Positions 24,701-36,500 of a DNA stretch of 64,000 bases are shown in pieces (the stretch's first letter is position 1; each line of letters opens with the position of its first letter). A program made the position numbers and the translations under genes. The notes beneath the pieces were generated by a model that ran no database searches, was not told where the DNA came from, and saw only the letters and a list, made by a program, of their open reading frames with translations. This DNA is from Cloeon dipterum. Lineage: Eukaryota > Arthropoda > Insecta > Ephemeroptera > Baetidae. The stretch is from assembly GCF_949628265.1 (NCBI RefSeq), contig NC_088786.1:8680001-8744000 (forward strand), in the 5' to 3' direction.

Positions 24701-26642
24701 TGAACTAAGTAAATGAATTGGTTTGAAGAAGATAATTACTCGTCAACGTCATGATAAGGTGTTGAAACGACCGAAAAAATGCTAAATTTCACATTATTAA
24801 GGGGGCGAAATGGGGGTTGGGGGTTGGTGGGTCTCATACCCCTTTAGTACACTTGGGGATGTCAAGACGAGTCTAACGGTATGCGGTTTTTCAAAATCAG
24901 ATGATTAGAAGTCGAGATTTGGTCGATCATCCAGAATTTTATTGCATCGCGTTTGGAAAAAAATCTTTGTGCACCCGAATCTCAGGTTGTGGTGGTCCTA
25001 TTTACAAAAAATAAGTTCCATTTGACTCGTCTTTGAGTGAACTAAGTTAATGAATTGGTTTGGAGAAGACAATAACTCGTCAACGTCGTGTTAAGGTGTT
25101 GAAATTGACGAAAAAATGATAAATTTCACGTTATTGAGGGGGTTAAAAGGGGGTTGGGGGTTGGTGGGTCTCATACCCCTTTAGTACACTTTGGGACGTC
25201 GAGAGGAGTCTAACGGTATGCGGTTTTGGAAATTCGGATGACTAGAAGTCGAGATTTGGTCAATCATCGTTTTTTACCAACATCGAAAAACAAGGGTTTT
25301 CGAAGTTTTCATTTTTTAGTAAAAAAATGAGGCAAAACGCCATTCCAAATTTTAACGTTTTTAACTCAATTTTTTATGCTCTACAAAATGGTCATGAAAA
25401 AAATAAAAAATTTCGATATATTCATTTTCAAATTTGAGTTCAAAATAAAAAAATCAATTTTTATGACCTTGACCTTTGACCTACCACTTTGAGGTCAATG
25501 TAAAAGTTGTTTGTCTTGTTAAGACGAATTTGCGGGTTTTTTAATTTTTGTTCTAGGACCACCCTGAGCAAAGTTATGAAGTACTCAAAATTCCCAGATT
25601 TTGACCCTTTAACGCCCGCAAAACCCGCAAAAATTGGAAAGTCGGAGTTTTCTCAATTGTATTGTAGTGCAATTAGGGCCAAATTACCGCAGAAAAAAAT
25701 TCATCAAAATCCATCGACCCCCGGACAGAAATTTGTTGCTTTGACGGAATGTGGCTCATTTACTAACTTTCTATTCAATTTCACTACCAATTTAAAATTA
25801 TTAAAATTTGTACAGAGTTGGCGAACATTTTAAAAATATTTTCATGATACCTGAACAAATCAAGTAGAAAATTTCTAACAAAATCTTGAATTTAATTTTT
25901 CTTTAATACCTTTTAAAAATTACACTGCCAGTCAGGAAATTAATTCCATTGATTTCAGCTTAAAATGAACAACATTTGGGACTAAATTTTTCTCAAATAT
26001 GTTAATAAAGGTATGCATTTTAATAAATTAATCTTAAATCGGAAAGGAAGACTCAATTTTTTTGGAAAAATCATTCACAGCCCTGTATTAATTTGTGATG
26101 GTGCACTTATAAAAAAATTAACAATTTTAAAGCAAATAAAAAAACTCATTAAAAAAGGTGCATCTGATCAATCAGAACTTTAGGTCAAAATTACCTCTTC
26201 GAAGCATTGCTGGGCCTAGTGTGACGCGTGGCCCAAAGGTTAATTGCGCCCTTCAGCCCGTTCTCATTTCAGGGATAACTCGGACCTGTACAGCAGCCGC
26301 GTGCTGATCGACCGCGACAACGAGAGCCATCTGGACACGTACGAGTTCAGCTCGCTGCCGCTGGAGAAGCCGCAGGCGGCCCCGGCGGCCCCGCGGCCGG
26401 CGCTTGCCGTGCAGTCGCACCCGATGCCCCAGCCGCGGGGCAACCACGGCCCCACGAAGGCGATGAGCACGCCGTCCCTGCGCAGTGGCGGCAGCAACTC
26501 GTCCCTCAGGGGCGACGCCTCCTCGCTCAGGGACGAGTACACCACCTCGTCCAGCAGACCTAGTCTCAACCCGCACAACACCAGGTACCCCAAGTCCCAG
26601 AAACAGATGCTGCACGACCTCGTGCCGCAAACGCAAGTGTAG
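15726..26642 (+). CDS. Gli: Gliotactin, cholinesterase-like junction protein
   Basis: Thirteen coding exons give 899 residues: 15726-15874, 17318-17822, 20283-20429, 20522-20675, 20732-20943, 20999-21166, 21218-21419, 21472-21659, 21789-21975, 22032-22137, 22197-22392, 22445-22560, 26273-26642. Gliotactin is a single-pass, catalytically dead cholinesterase-fold protein of tricellular septate junctions, needed for epithelial and glial barriers. Seen: a signal peptide (residues 1 to about 23), a Gly-rich low-complexity stretch, then the cholinesterase domain with [49 protein letters not shown] and [14 protein letters not shown]. The nucleophile elbow reads GPGAG (362-366), so the catalytic Ser is Gly; Glu in THDEAAFF and His in VPHDTEYFF remain. 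A membrane helix spans about 749-772. The 127-residue tail is Ser/Pro/Arg-rich and ends in TQV, a class I PDZ ligand like that binding Discs-large. The start is the ATG beginning the signal peptide; a longer upstream in-frame extension lacks signal-peptide character. Confidence 0.95.
15875..20282 (+). other. Gli: Gliotactin introns 1 and 2
   Basis: Intron 1 (15875-17317) and intron 2 (17823-20282) are long, AT-rich and without a recognised gene or exon. These two and intron 12 are the only long introns; the rest are 51-130 nt. Long first introns often hold enhancers, but I see no specific element here apart from the C tract at 19611-19626. Confidence 0.5.
19611..19626. repeat. Gli: Poly-C tract (C16) in Gliotactin intron 2
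   Basis: Sixteen consecutive C residues follow a pyrimidine-rich stretch. Tract length may be affected by sequencing error or slippage. Confidence 0.9.
23617..24558 (+). repeat. Left-arm tandem array, 336-nt period (2.8 units)
   Basis: Units start at 23617, 23953 and 24289, exactly 336 nt apart, each beginning near ACCAAATCTCGACTTCTA (third copy CTTG). Each carries the landmarks CCGCATACCGTTAGACTC, GGGGTATGAGACCCACCAA and AATAGGACCACC. The third unit stops after GGACCAC near 24558. Copies differ by scattered substitutions, so they diverged before or after the arm duplication. Confidence 0.9.
24590..25261 (-). repeat. Right-arm tandem array, two inverted 336-nt units
   Basis: The same units occur in reverse orientation, with boundaries (GATTTGGTC) ending at 24924 and 25261, 337 nt apart. 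The innermost unit, from about 24590, is the most diverged. The right arm has two units against 2.8 in the left, so the arms are unequal although the outer 496 nt match. Confidence 0.85.
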
Positions 26643-26705
26643 TAAGACTATTTTAAAATGTAGCAGGGTTCCTCGTGTGCAAAGCCTCCGCGGTGTTTGT
26701 TAAAT

Positions 26706-26711
26706 AATAAA
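26706..26711 (+). terminator. Gli: Gliotactin proximal polyadenylation signal
   Basis: AATAAA lies 64 nt after the Gliotactin stop codon. Further AATAAA hexamers downstream (for example near 26886) would give longer 3' UTRs. Confidence 0.5.
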
Positions 26712-29300
26712 GGAACTGCGGGGTCCGGAGGTTTTGGTGCACAAGTGAGGGTGTTGAGTCAAAATTTGAAACCGTCCATTAGATTTTTAAGATGCGCAGG
26801 ATATAGTTTAAGGACTCGGAGAACAGAATTGAAAGATTTGTTTGGTCTAAAGCGAGGAGAAAATTCTATTTAATGGTGAAAATTAAATAAAGGAAGCTGA
26901 AGATTACACGTTAAATTGTAATTGGAAATAAGAAAAAATTGAGTTACGTTTTTCTGTTTTATGATTTTTTTTAAATTTAGTCCAGCAACGTGCAGTTAAA
27001 AGATTTATTACATAAACAATTAAGAATTCTAATTTTTGGAAAAAAAAATCGAAAGTTTCAATGCTTGACATTGGCTCTTCTCGTCAACATCTAAAACAAA
27101 AACCCAAAAATATTAAAGAATATGATTTTATTTTCAAAAATTTAAATAAATTTGTTTTAATTAAATACTAATTGATCTTTCTTGTTTTCCCTCATAATTA
27201 TATTAATTTATGTTTCTTGCAGTGGAAATTTTTGGCTTTAATCTATACATTTCTGGAATTCTTTAAAACTTAATCAAAGTCCTCTTAGTTAGTTTGAAAC
27301 ATTTGTGTAAATTTTAAACTGTTTGCTTCACTAGCTGTTTATTACATAAATATTATTTGTTGAATTTTCAAATTGCAATTAGGCCAAACAAAAAATATAT
27401 TTTTGAGTTTTAAGAGTCCTAGTGTTTAAAATTAAGGAAAACAATGGACAGTGTGCAAGTGCTCAAAAGTCCACGTGCAATGATCTTCAGTTACACTGCC
27501 TTTGAAACGAGTTCATCATCATTTAATTGTTGGTGCAGTTTGCAGATAACGTGTTCGTGTTACTGCCAATCTGCAAATCAAAATTAAGAAAATGTGTTAC
27601 TTATTTTTCACCTGTTAAATTGCAGTAGATTTTCAACAACTTTATCAGTATTAATGTGTATCAATAGCAGTTTAATTGCCTGTTAACATGACATAATAGA
27701 CCGTGTGGTTACAGTTTATTTGACAATAATAGGGTAAATATCCTAGATTCAGCAATATGATAGATTAATTATTTGCAGAAATAGAGAGTGATTGCTTTGT
27801 GAGGAATTGTATGTTAATTTTATATCTACGCAGAGAGGTTTACGTATAATGTATACGTTTTTGTACTGCAATAATACTTCTTGTAAAAAAATCTTTTCTA
27901 CAAAATCAAATAAATAATGCTTTGAAAGCGATTCTAAAATGGTATACTTTTATATTTAGATGAGATAACAAAATAACTAACTGAAACTTGATTTTTCCTC
28001 AACGATGGTTGTTTCCATTTCAATAAATTTTTACCAAGAATTTAAATCAATTGGAAATATAGATTTTACAATTTTAAGTATCATTATAATTATATATTTA
28101 TTAAAAATAATAAATTTTCTGTAATTTGATATGCATGAACAATAAATAACGATATATATTTTGAAGATTTTTGCTACCAGGAAACACTTTCATTTTTCCA
28201 GCCTTTCACTAGTTCAAAACAAACGCTGGGTAAATGACTGAAAATTTGTTCATTTGTTAAAAATTGTTATTGAAAATTTATTTTTTTTTTCTTATTAAAA
28301 ATTTTACTGGGCCTTGAAAAGTTTAGACGGTGTTAAGTACCGCGTTCAAATATAGTTTTATAAATATTTTTACTAATTAAATGGTCCCAAAATGTTTGGA
28401 AGCTCAGAAATAATAGTATTATCGTCTTATTCAGTCTAAATCTCCCAGGCCTAGCCTGTATTACAAGACTAAATAACCATTAATTTAAAAATTGTCATTG
28501 TGCGGCAGGTCTAGCAAAACTGTTCTACGTTGTATGTGGAGTAGTATGTAACTATTAAACTCTACCATGAGCTATAATCAAGCCAGGACCAAGATTATGT
28601 AATTACTTCAATTTCAGATTTTGCCAAATTTATCACAAAAATTAAAGGATTTAATTATCATTAAAAATTGCGCATGTTTTAACTAATCTCGTCACGACCC
28701 ATCGAACTGAGTGTGCTAATTATATGAGCTTAATTTCCCACCTTGTGAGATAAATCACGATTTTTAATAGAGAGACAGTGCTCACCACATTAGGATACAA
28801 ATATTTGGTGCCGATTTTCTCAGAAATTTAAACGGGAAGCTAATCCCAATTTTCAAACAATTGCATCGTATTTTGAAAAATGAAAGTCCACTTTCAATAA
28901 AAACAATTGCCCTCAACTCCCAAGGCACGAAAGAAATATCGTTTAATTGGAAAAAAATCAGATATTGCGCAGCACATACAAAGATTTATTTTTATCCTTG
29001 CTCCTGGCAACCCGCGCTGCTGGAAGGGGCGCGGGAGCGGGCGTCTGCGTAGTACACGCGCTGGTGGGGGTGGTTTCTGCCTTGTGGGCTGCAGCATTGT
29101 CGGGAGCACCAGCCGCCGCGCCGCGCCTGTTCCTCTCCGAAACAGAAGCAGTGTCTCGCGAAAAACAAATAATGCTCGCGGAGCCTTCCGTCGCGTCGGG
29201 GTCGCGGCCGCCAGTTGCCAGCAACAATCACTGACTCCCGCAGCACCGAGCATGGCTTCGGGCGGGCCACCGGGGGCCGGGGCCCCGAGGTGGGCCCGCT
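26712..29300. other. Intergenic spacer downstream of Gliotactin
   Basis: AT-rich with no coding exon recognised. It may contain extended Gliotactin 3' UTR. GC content rises sharply from about 28990, leading into the putative promoter of the downstream RhoGEF. Confidence 0.45.
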
Positions 29301-29414
29301 TCCGAGTCCGCTAGGCCCTCGCCGCGCCGCCTATATCGATTCTCTCAGCACTCAGGCAGAGCCAAGAGGCACACGCACTGCTCCTCGCACCCAACACACA
29401 CACACGCAGTCCAG
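29301..29414 (+). promoter_or_regulatory. Candidate promoter and first noncoding exon of the RhoGEF
   Basis: A CpG-rich stretch (about 28990-29330) is followed by a TATAT motif at 29331, an initiator-like TCTCAGCACTCAG, a CA-rich run and a strong splice donor CCAG|GTGAGT with the exon ending at 29414. The first coding exon of the Dbs-like gene (33567) begins with ATG directly after an acceptor, so it needs an upstream noncoding exon; this is the best candidate I see. Inference only. Confidence 0.35.
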
Positions 29415-32400
29415 GTGAGTTGCTTTTTGTTTTCCAGCCAGCACCCCTCTTGAGGGCGAACCGTTTTCTCGCCTGATTGCCTGCGAGCTGATTGATTTTG
29501 CAACCCGATAATAAAACAGTGGAGCGGCAGGGTGGTGTTCGCGTGCACCCTCGTCTCGTCTCGTCGGCCACTTCAGCCCACGAGCCCCCTTGGCCTAGTT
29601 TTTTTTATTGTCTCTTTACTTTAGGTGGTGAAATCTTACTTACTCCAAAAACTTAAATAAAATATTGCAAATAAATTTAAGTTTAGTTCAACAACTGCAC
29701 TATATATGTCTAAAAAATATTTTACAAAATGTAAATTAACATTAACACTGTTTTACTAGAATCTCTTCAATGAACAAAATTCCAATGTTTTAACAACAAC
29801 CATGGATTTAAAAATGGGCGTTGTCTCACTGAAAGCTTAGAAAATCATAACAACGTTTCCCTGCTTAAAAGGCTTATAAGGAAAACAAGTAGTTTGACAT
29901 TTTAATCTCTTACCTTGTAAGTCATCCGCTGCGAAACGTAAATGTCAAGCTCAAGTATTATTGCACTCCGCGTATCCTACTTGTAAGAAAATCAAGCGTC
30001 TGCTCTACGTGTACTTTACGTTCGAAAGGACATGTGCATGCATCAGTAACTCTGCTTTTTTCCATGCTCATGGTTCGTTTTGTTTTGCACCAAAGTGGAA
30101 TTACAGTGGCAAGTTGTTCAAGTTAAAAACAATCGTTGTGGTCAAATTGATTTATTGCAACAAGTATAGACCAAAAATTATACAGTATAATATTTTGACT
30201 GTTATGGTTTACAAAAAAGCAATTTTAGCTGTGCTATTGTTATCCACTAAAAATAAACTTGTGCAAATTCCATTTTAAATTCATGATATCCATTTAAATA
30301 ATTCCTCTAACATTTAGATTCAGCAACAAGAACGCATGCTATTTTCATCACTAATAAAAACAATTGAAAAATTTATCGTAACATTTATTTTATCAATGAT
30401 TAGTTATTGCTACAGCTTGAAATGAATATTTATTAAACGCAAATCATTTTTCATATATGAAATAGTTTATACAATTAGAAGTTAAAAAATTTTGACACAT
30501 ATTTTTTTAAAAACAAATAAAACATTTATCATTTGATATAGTAATAACAATTTAAAAACAACTTTTACAACAAATTGATACAACTGATAATTTAATCAAC
30601 TGCAAATTGTAGCAGAGGAACTGCAATAATTTCGATAGATGTTCTTTATCAAACCCATTTAACTATTTTCCAAAATTCAGTGTCTGGTTACTTACTTAAT
30701 AACAAATGCACATAAATAATCACTGAGAGTATATACGCGGCAAGAATGGATCATTCCAGAATTATCGCAACACCGGAAACTCGTAAAGAGGGCGAAATTA
30801 AAAGGGCGTGGGTCGTGTTTTTATTTTTTCCCTCGGCCGAGCATTTTAATGACACTCGGTGCCAAGATAATAGGCGAGAGCGGCGGCGGCGGCGGCGGAG
30901 GTGTATGTGTGTGCGAGCAGGCTGGAAAGTATGTGTATATTAGCCCGGCTATTGACTACAGCAAACACACGACCGACCGAACGAACGACCGGCAGGACGG
31001 CCTATCGATTTTCCACCAGCCGCTCGAAGGGCCTTTCTCACGCCGCGCGCAAAATATGCACTTTTTGTGCAAAAGCGCATTAATCGAAAGCAGGCAGGCG
31101 GCTGCATGGCTGGCACACTTGGCAGACGCAAACGAGACACTCTCTGCAATAGAGATGTTGTAGGATCCGGAGTGGCGGCCAAAAGAGCTTTTGCTGCAGT
31201 GCTCTCACATTATTTTGGCTATGTCTATCCGTCTTCTCGACAAATCTGCAGTAAAAGGAGCAATTTAGCGTCTGGAGAGCTTTATTTTCAAGCCGTTTGA
31301 TACAATGTGTGAAATTTGAATAATATATTTAAGACGAGAAATATAACTAAGAAAATTCGGGAATTAGCTACAACTCGACGGTCTAGAAGTTTAGTCCATC
31401 CAGATTTTCTATTTGAATAAAAGATTATCAAGACAACGCTATGTTGTTGCAAAAATTTCCTTCCTTAAATAACGCAGAATTCCACGGCAAATCTGAAAAA
31501 ATTGCACCTATTGAAACGGAAAAGAGTTTGAGTTTGAAGTCACTTGGGAAAATAGAAAAAAATCAAAAGTATCAATATACGAGACATGGAAATATCTGAA
31601 ATAAAATTTGAACCAAAAAAAGCAATTACATAAAACTTAACAAAAACAAATACCGCCTCTCACACCGAGACCTCTCTATCGAAAAACAATAAAAAGGAGG
31701 CAAAAACGCTTGCGGCGCAATTGTCTCGACGGTCAGGCGCCCGCAGGTCGAGAGGCGCCCAAAAGACCTTCGTTTCTTCGGTCGCAGCAAGCCGGAGGGC
31801 CCTTCCGCGCGCGTAACGCCAAGCGCAGAAATGCTTGTACAAATTTAAATTAATTCCCAAACTTTGCTAAAAAATTTTGAATTTATAAATTATTAAATAG
31901 TATGAAAGTAAAGGGTTCTTTTAAAATTGTTAAAAATCGGGTTTGTTAAATATTTTGTCCTTTAATTTCAAAATCTGAACATAAAACTGAAAATAAATTC
32001 GGTAAAATGCTTTCAGAAAGATAAAAAATGACGTTAAAATAGAAGAACATTATTTACACTTTTATTAACAGAAATTTCACATCAAACAAATAATTAATTT
32101 TTACCAACGACTGGTACAAACAAGGTAATTGACTTTTTAGTCATTGGTGAAATTATTGAATTTGAGCAGTGTCCTGCGAGTTGAGAAAAATCCCAAGGGG
32201 GAGTTTGCGAGCTCTAATACGTTTCGAAAAACCTGTAAGCAATAAGTAGTGCAACTGGTACTTCACGTTCAAGTAATTTTCTTGCGGTCTCTACGTGATT
32301 AATTTTGTCGTGTGGCACATTTTGCACATCACTTTAGGTAGTTCTGTCACTTGCATACTGATGGGGGCGCGCATTGAAAACGTGCTGAAATTCATACAAG

Positions 32401-33566
32401 TGCCGGCGGGCGTCTTTTCTCGAGTATCATTCCTCTCTCTCAGCGGAGTAATGCGCTGTTGACCCAGTTTTGCCCTTTTTGATCAAACATGGCACAGAAT
32501 ATTCGAGGAATAATGCCCAAGTTGGTCGCTGAACTAGGCTGCTGGATAATCTGGTGCGATAGCCTTTTGTTCAGATTAGTGCTCGCTATAGCTTTTCAAA
32601 CTGTTTGCATTCTTATTTCAACTATGCACATACCTTCAAATTTTAGTTTTTAGACGCTCCGATGATAGATTATCTCAATTCTTAAGATAGGCAGTTGAAA
32701 ACTTAATTAGTGATGTTTTATTAGGGAAAATAATCTTGATATTTTTTTATTTAATTACAATTCGTGATCCTATTGTGTCATTGTAAATAAAGTATATTTA
32801 AATAATATTAAATATTACTGCATTGCTATTTTAATATTTATACAATTAGTTAAAAAAATAGTGAAAATAGAGCTATTCACCGTTAAAAAATTGTTACAAA
32901 TGAGGATTTTAACCAAATTTAACGAAAATTTCAATTTAGAATTGGAGAAATATAAAAAATATCCATAAAAGTACAAAATTTCTTAGCAGTGTGAAAATCA
33001 GTTTAAAAGTAGAGCACAAAGCAAACTGATTGCTCAGCGCTTTTTCATGCCTGGCAGTTTGCTTCTTATTGAGCTTGGCTGGGCAAACTGAGTGAGCTAG
33101 CCTTTTTCTCATTCACCGCGCGAGCAATGAAGTAATTAAGGGCTTACGCTTCTGACTGAACATCAACATGGGGCCGTCGGAGCCTGCCGCGATTTGCATC
33201 CTCTTTAAACATTCTCACTGCCCCTGGTTGTTCGTTTCAAGCAAGATAGAAGGCCAGGAGAAGGCCACTATAACCGACGAGAACTGAACTGCTGTGACGC
33301 TATTTTCCTTAATAAATTAACGATTGAAGTTTTAAGAAATCATTTGTAACAATTAATGCGGTAAAATATATTTTTAATAATTAGTAGTAGTAAGATGAAG
33401 AGCATGTATTTCTGTATTGATTTTTTTTAGATAAATTATACCCCTAAAATTAAACATTTCCAGGCATCTATAACTTTTCCCGCTTATGTACTTTTTCAAT
33501 TATTGTATTTTTTTCTGTCAAAAATCTACTAGCAAATTTAAGTAGAGCTTTTTGTTTTTGTTCCAG
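29415..33566 (+). other. Probable 5' intron of the RhoGEF gene
   Basis: No coding exon recognised. GC-rich islands at about 30840-31160 (including (CGG)6 at 30881-30898) and 31700-31830 stand out from AT-rich surroundings and could be alternative promoters or enhancers. The stretch around 32390-32470 is pyrimidine-rich. Confidence 0.35.
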
Positions 33567-36500
33567 ATGAGTGACACTTTGACGCATCCGTCGTCGCCAC
33601 GCGGGTCTCCAGGCACGCTGGAGACTCAGCTGGACCACTTGCTGGAAACTTTCAAGCGCGGCGCCACCCGGGCGATGATGGAGTCGCCGGTCTCTAGCTC
33701 TTCATCGACGTCGCAAGACCAAGGCAGCGACACCGACATCCCAGGTACCAAGTTCTTTCCCATCAAAACTATAATTCCTCAACGCTTTCCGGAACTTCTT
33801 AATTAGTTTTACTGCGGTGTAAAAGTTTATTTCCGTGAGAAATTATTTACAAAACGATTACATCAATTTTAACTTCAATTAAAAAGAAGTTACTAAAATC
33901 TTTACCGTCGTAAAATAAATCTTTTATGTAATCAATACCCAAATCATTCCAGTTTTTCAGTGCTGCAGCAATTTCCTATTATTAATGATTCCAAGTAAAA
34001 TTAAATTTGAGATATCCTTCTAAACCAGAAATATCATCTTTGAGTTGAAATAAAACGGTGCAATGTGTTTACATCTAATGACAGAAATACGTGCTCCCAA
34101 ATAGATTTCAAATACCGCATAAGCAATACACTTAAAAAGATTCTTTGGTCGCGTGTGCTGGAGTTAAAATAGACTGTTGGGGGTGTCAATTCACGCTCTA
34201 CTGCTGTGCCAACAGAAACATTTAGATGAAAACACTCTCTTGATGTGAGAAAAGCTCAGCCAAGAGTGTTTTTCTCGCGTGGGATTGATTAACTGTGGGA
34301 AATAGAAAGTGATGATTATTATCTGTGAAACGATTCGGTTTGAAAGATGCCATCAGTCGCTTTGGTTGCTGTTTGCAATCGTTGAATGCTTTTCGAATCA
34401 ACAAATTTTCAATACGATTACAAATAGACAACAAAAAATTTTGTAATTAGAGTATCTTATTAAAAACTAAACGATAACATGTCTGTAAAAACGTTTTTCT
34501 TGTATTTTTTCTAAATTTTCATTTAAAATTGAATCTTTTTTTTTAGAATTTAAGCTAAAACAATCCAAATTAAAACAATGCAAATTTATATGACATGTAT
34601 TTTATGCTTTACTAATTGAAAAGTAACTATATATAAAAAAAGTTGAAGAAACGTTTCCATACAACCTCAATTCTCTCGACTCAACACTGAACCATTTTTT
34701 ACACGTGACTTTATAGGAATATATTTTTAATACTCTAATCATTTTTCAAATAATCAAAATAAAATTGACTTAATTTTTCCCCCACTTTTCCAGGTCGTCT
34801 GCTTCGATTTCGTCTGCCGTCAGCACGGCGTTTGCCGTTCAACCTGAGCCTGAAGCGCAGTCGGAGCGGCGTGAGTGCACTGAGTTCGGAGCAGGAGTCG
34901 CCGCCGTCCGAGGGTGCGACGCCGGCTGCGACGCCGCGGTGCCCGCTGGCGGCGTCGCGCAGCGCCGCCCACGCACCACACCGTCGCTCGCTGCCCGGCC
35001 TGCTGGAGGCCTCAGGGGCCGCCTCCTGCGCCTCCAGTCCCGTGCACCAGCCTGGCGCGAACAAGTGCTGCACCTCCACCGCCGACCTCTCTGCAGCCAG
35101 TCCCCCAGCCCCAGGTGAGAAAATTAACGAAAATTGTATTTTTGCATCACAAATTGTTTAAGATTAAGCAAAACATTATTTTAGAAAGTTATTTACAGAT
35201 TTTTTACGGGCATCTGTTGCTTTTTTAAACGCGTTGAACTCGTTGAAAAAAATTCGTTCAATTCACTGTCAAATTGATTGTTTGTTAAGCTATATGCTTA
35301 ATATCTACGCTGCCACACCAAAATGCGTTCCTTGAAATATGAGAGTTAATTATTGTAGCTTCCCACTTATGGATGGGAAATGAAATGATCTAAAATCCAG
35401 TTAAATAAATTTAGTTTGTTTACAAACCAAACTAGTCATTTCCAAAGAGAATTTTTAGTTTAACGATCAATGTATTTAATTACCTTCATATGGAAATGAG
35501 CATGATCCTCTTGTTGTAAATCATGTATTTCAATTTGATCATTTATCTATGAGTTTTAGTATTTCCTTTTAAATAAATTGTTTGACAAAAAAACATAAAT
35601 GATCGTTTTTGGTTAAGCGTACAAATATTTATACATACCATGATTGACATATTATAAGGAAGTTATTTACTGAAAAACAGCAATGAAACCTGATAGTGCA
35701 TTTTTAAAGTTAGCTTGTGGGAAACGGAAAATTGAATCGTTTGTGGAATCAAGCTACAACGGCAACGTCAGCAACAAACCAGGGTATATATTATTTAATT
35801 AAATTAGACTGTTCCATTATTTGCTATCGAAAACAGGGGGAAATAGTCACGAAATTACCGAAATTCGCGCAACAGATTATGAAATAATTATATGATTGGA
35901 AAAATCGTGAGAACGTTATTATTTCTCTTTAATTAATACATATTAACTTTTTTCGCACACATCTAACATGATAAAAACCACTTTAAAATTTTAATCTTCC
36001 GCATTTTAACTGTTCCTTTTATGTTTTGCAACAATCACGAGAGGACGTAAAATTAATGATCCGATTTAAGCGTCAAATGGACAAGATCTGCCAACCCTGA
36101 TAAAATATACTGGACCACATTTAATGGTGAAATATAATGCCAAGAAAGCATTTTTTTAGTCTGCAACCTGTTCTTCTTGTCAAGATCCATCAGAAAGTGT
36201 ATGAATATGAATAGCAAGGGAATTTTTCTTTTAAGCGACAGAAATAACATTTTCCAGTTCTGTTCGCAAACTGTGCTTGCTAAAAACTTTTGAGCTGATC
36301 TTCTTGGCAATTTACACGGCGCAAACCTGGGTAAAATTAATGAAGACCAGTTAGTTGATGCTCTACGCAAGTCTGCAAGAAGCGTTATTAAAAAATTAAT
36401 TTCAGCTCCAAGTTTTGTTGACGAACCGGAGAACTAGTTTTGAAACAAGCGAACACTTTGTACGACAAAACGTCGGCAAATTGCCAAGTTATATTTTATT

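Larger units (their letters stand above)
23121..25757. mobile_element. 2.64-kb foldback / MITE-like inverted-repeat element
   Basis: The ends are perfect inverted repeats starting GAGCCACATTCCGTCAAAG (23121) and ending in its complement (25757). The outermost 496 nt of each arm (23121-23616 and 25262-25757) appear essentially identical in inverted orientation: both arms translate to the same 80-odd-residue frame. Inside, 336-nt tandem units fill both arms in opposite orientation around a spacer near 24559-24654. The element is flanked by ATTT on both sides (23117-23120 and 25758-25761), a candidate 4-bp target duplication, though weak in AT-rich DNA. No transposase gene is visible, so it looks non-autonomous. 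It sits in the last intron of Gliotactin, whose pre-mRNA would carry a hairpin with arms over 1 kb. Confidence 0.8.

Noticed and set aside
23617-25261. Regularly spaced repeats that could suggest a CRISPR-like array
   Set aside because: The units are 336 nt, contiguous and inverted between arms in an animal intron; there are no short repeats with unique spacers.
23084-25833. Identical frames of about 95 and 108 codons at 23084-23371 (minus) and 25507-25833 (plus)
   Set aside because: They are mirror copies produced by the inverted repeat. There is no domain, and the open frame is explained by arm identity, so I do not call a gene.
28894-29314. Several overlapping frames of 90-135 codons on both strands
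   Set aside because: All lie in one CpG-rich block without domain similarity; better explained as a promoter region.
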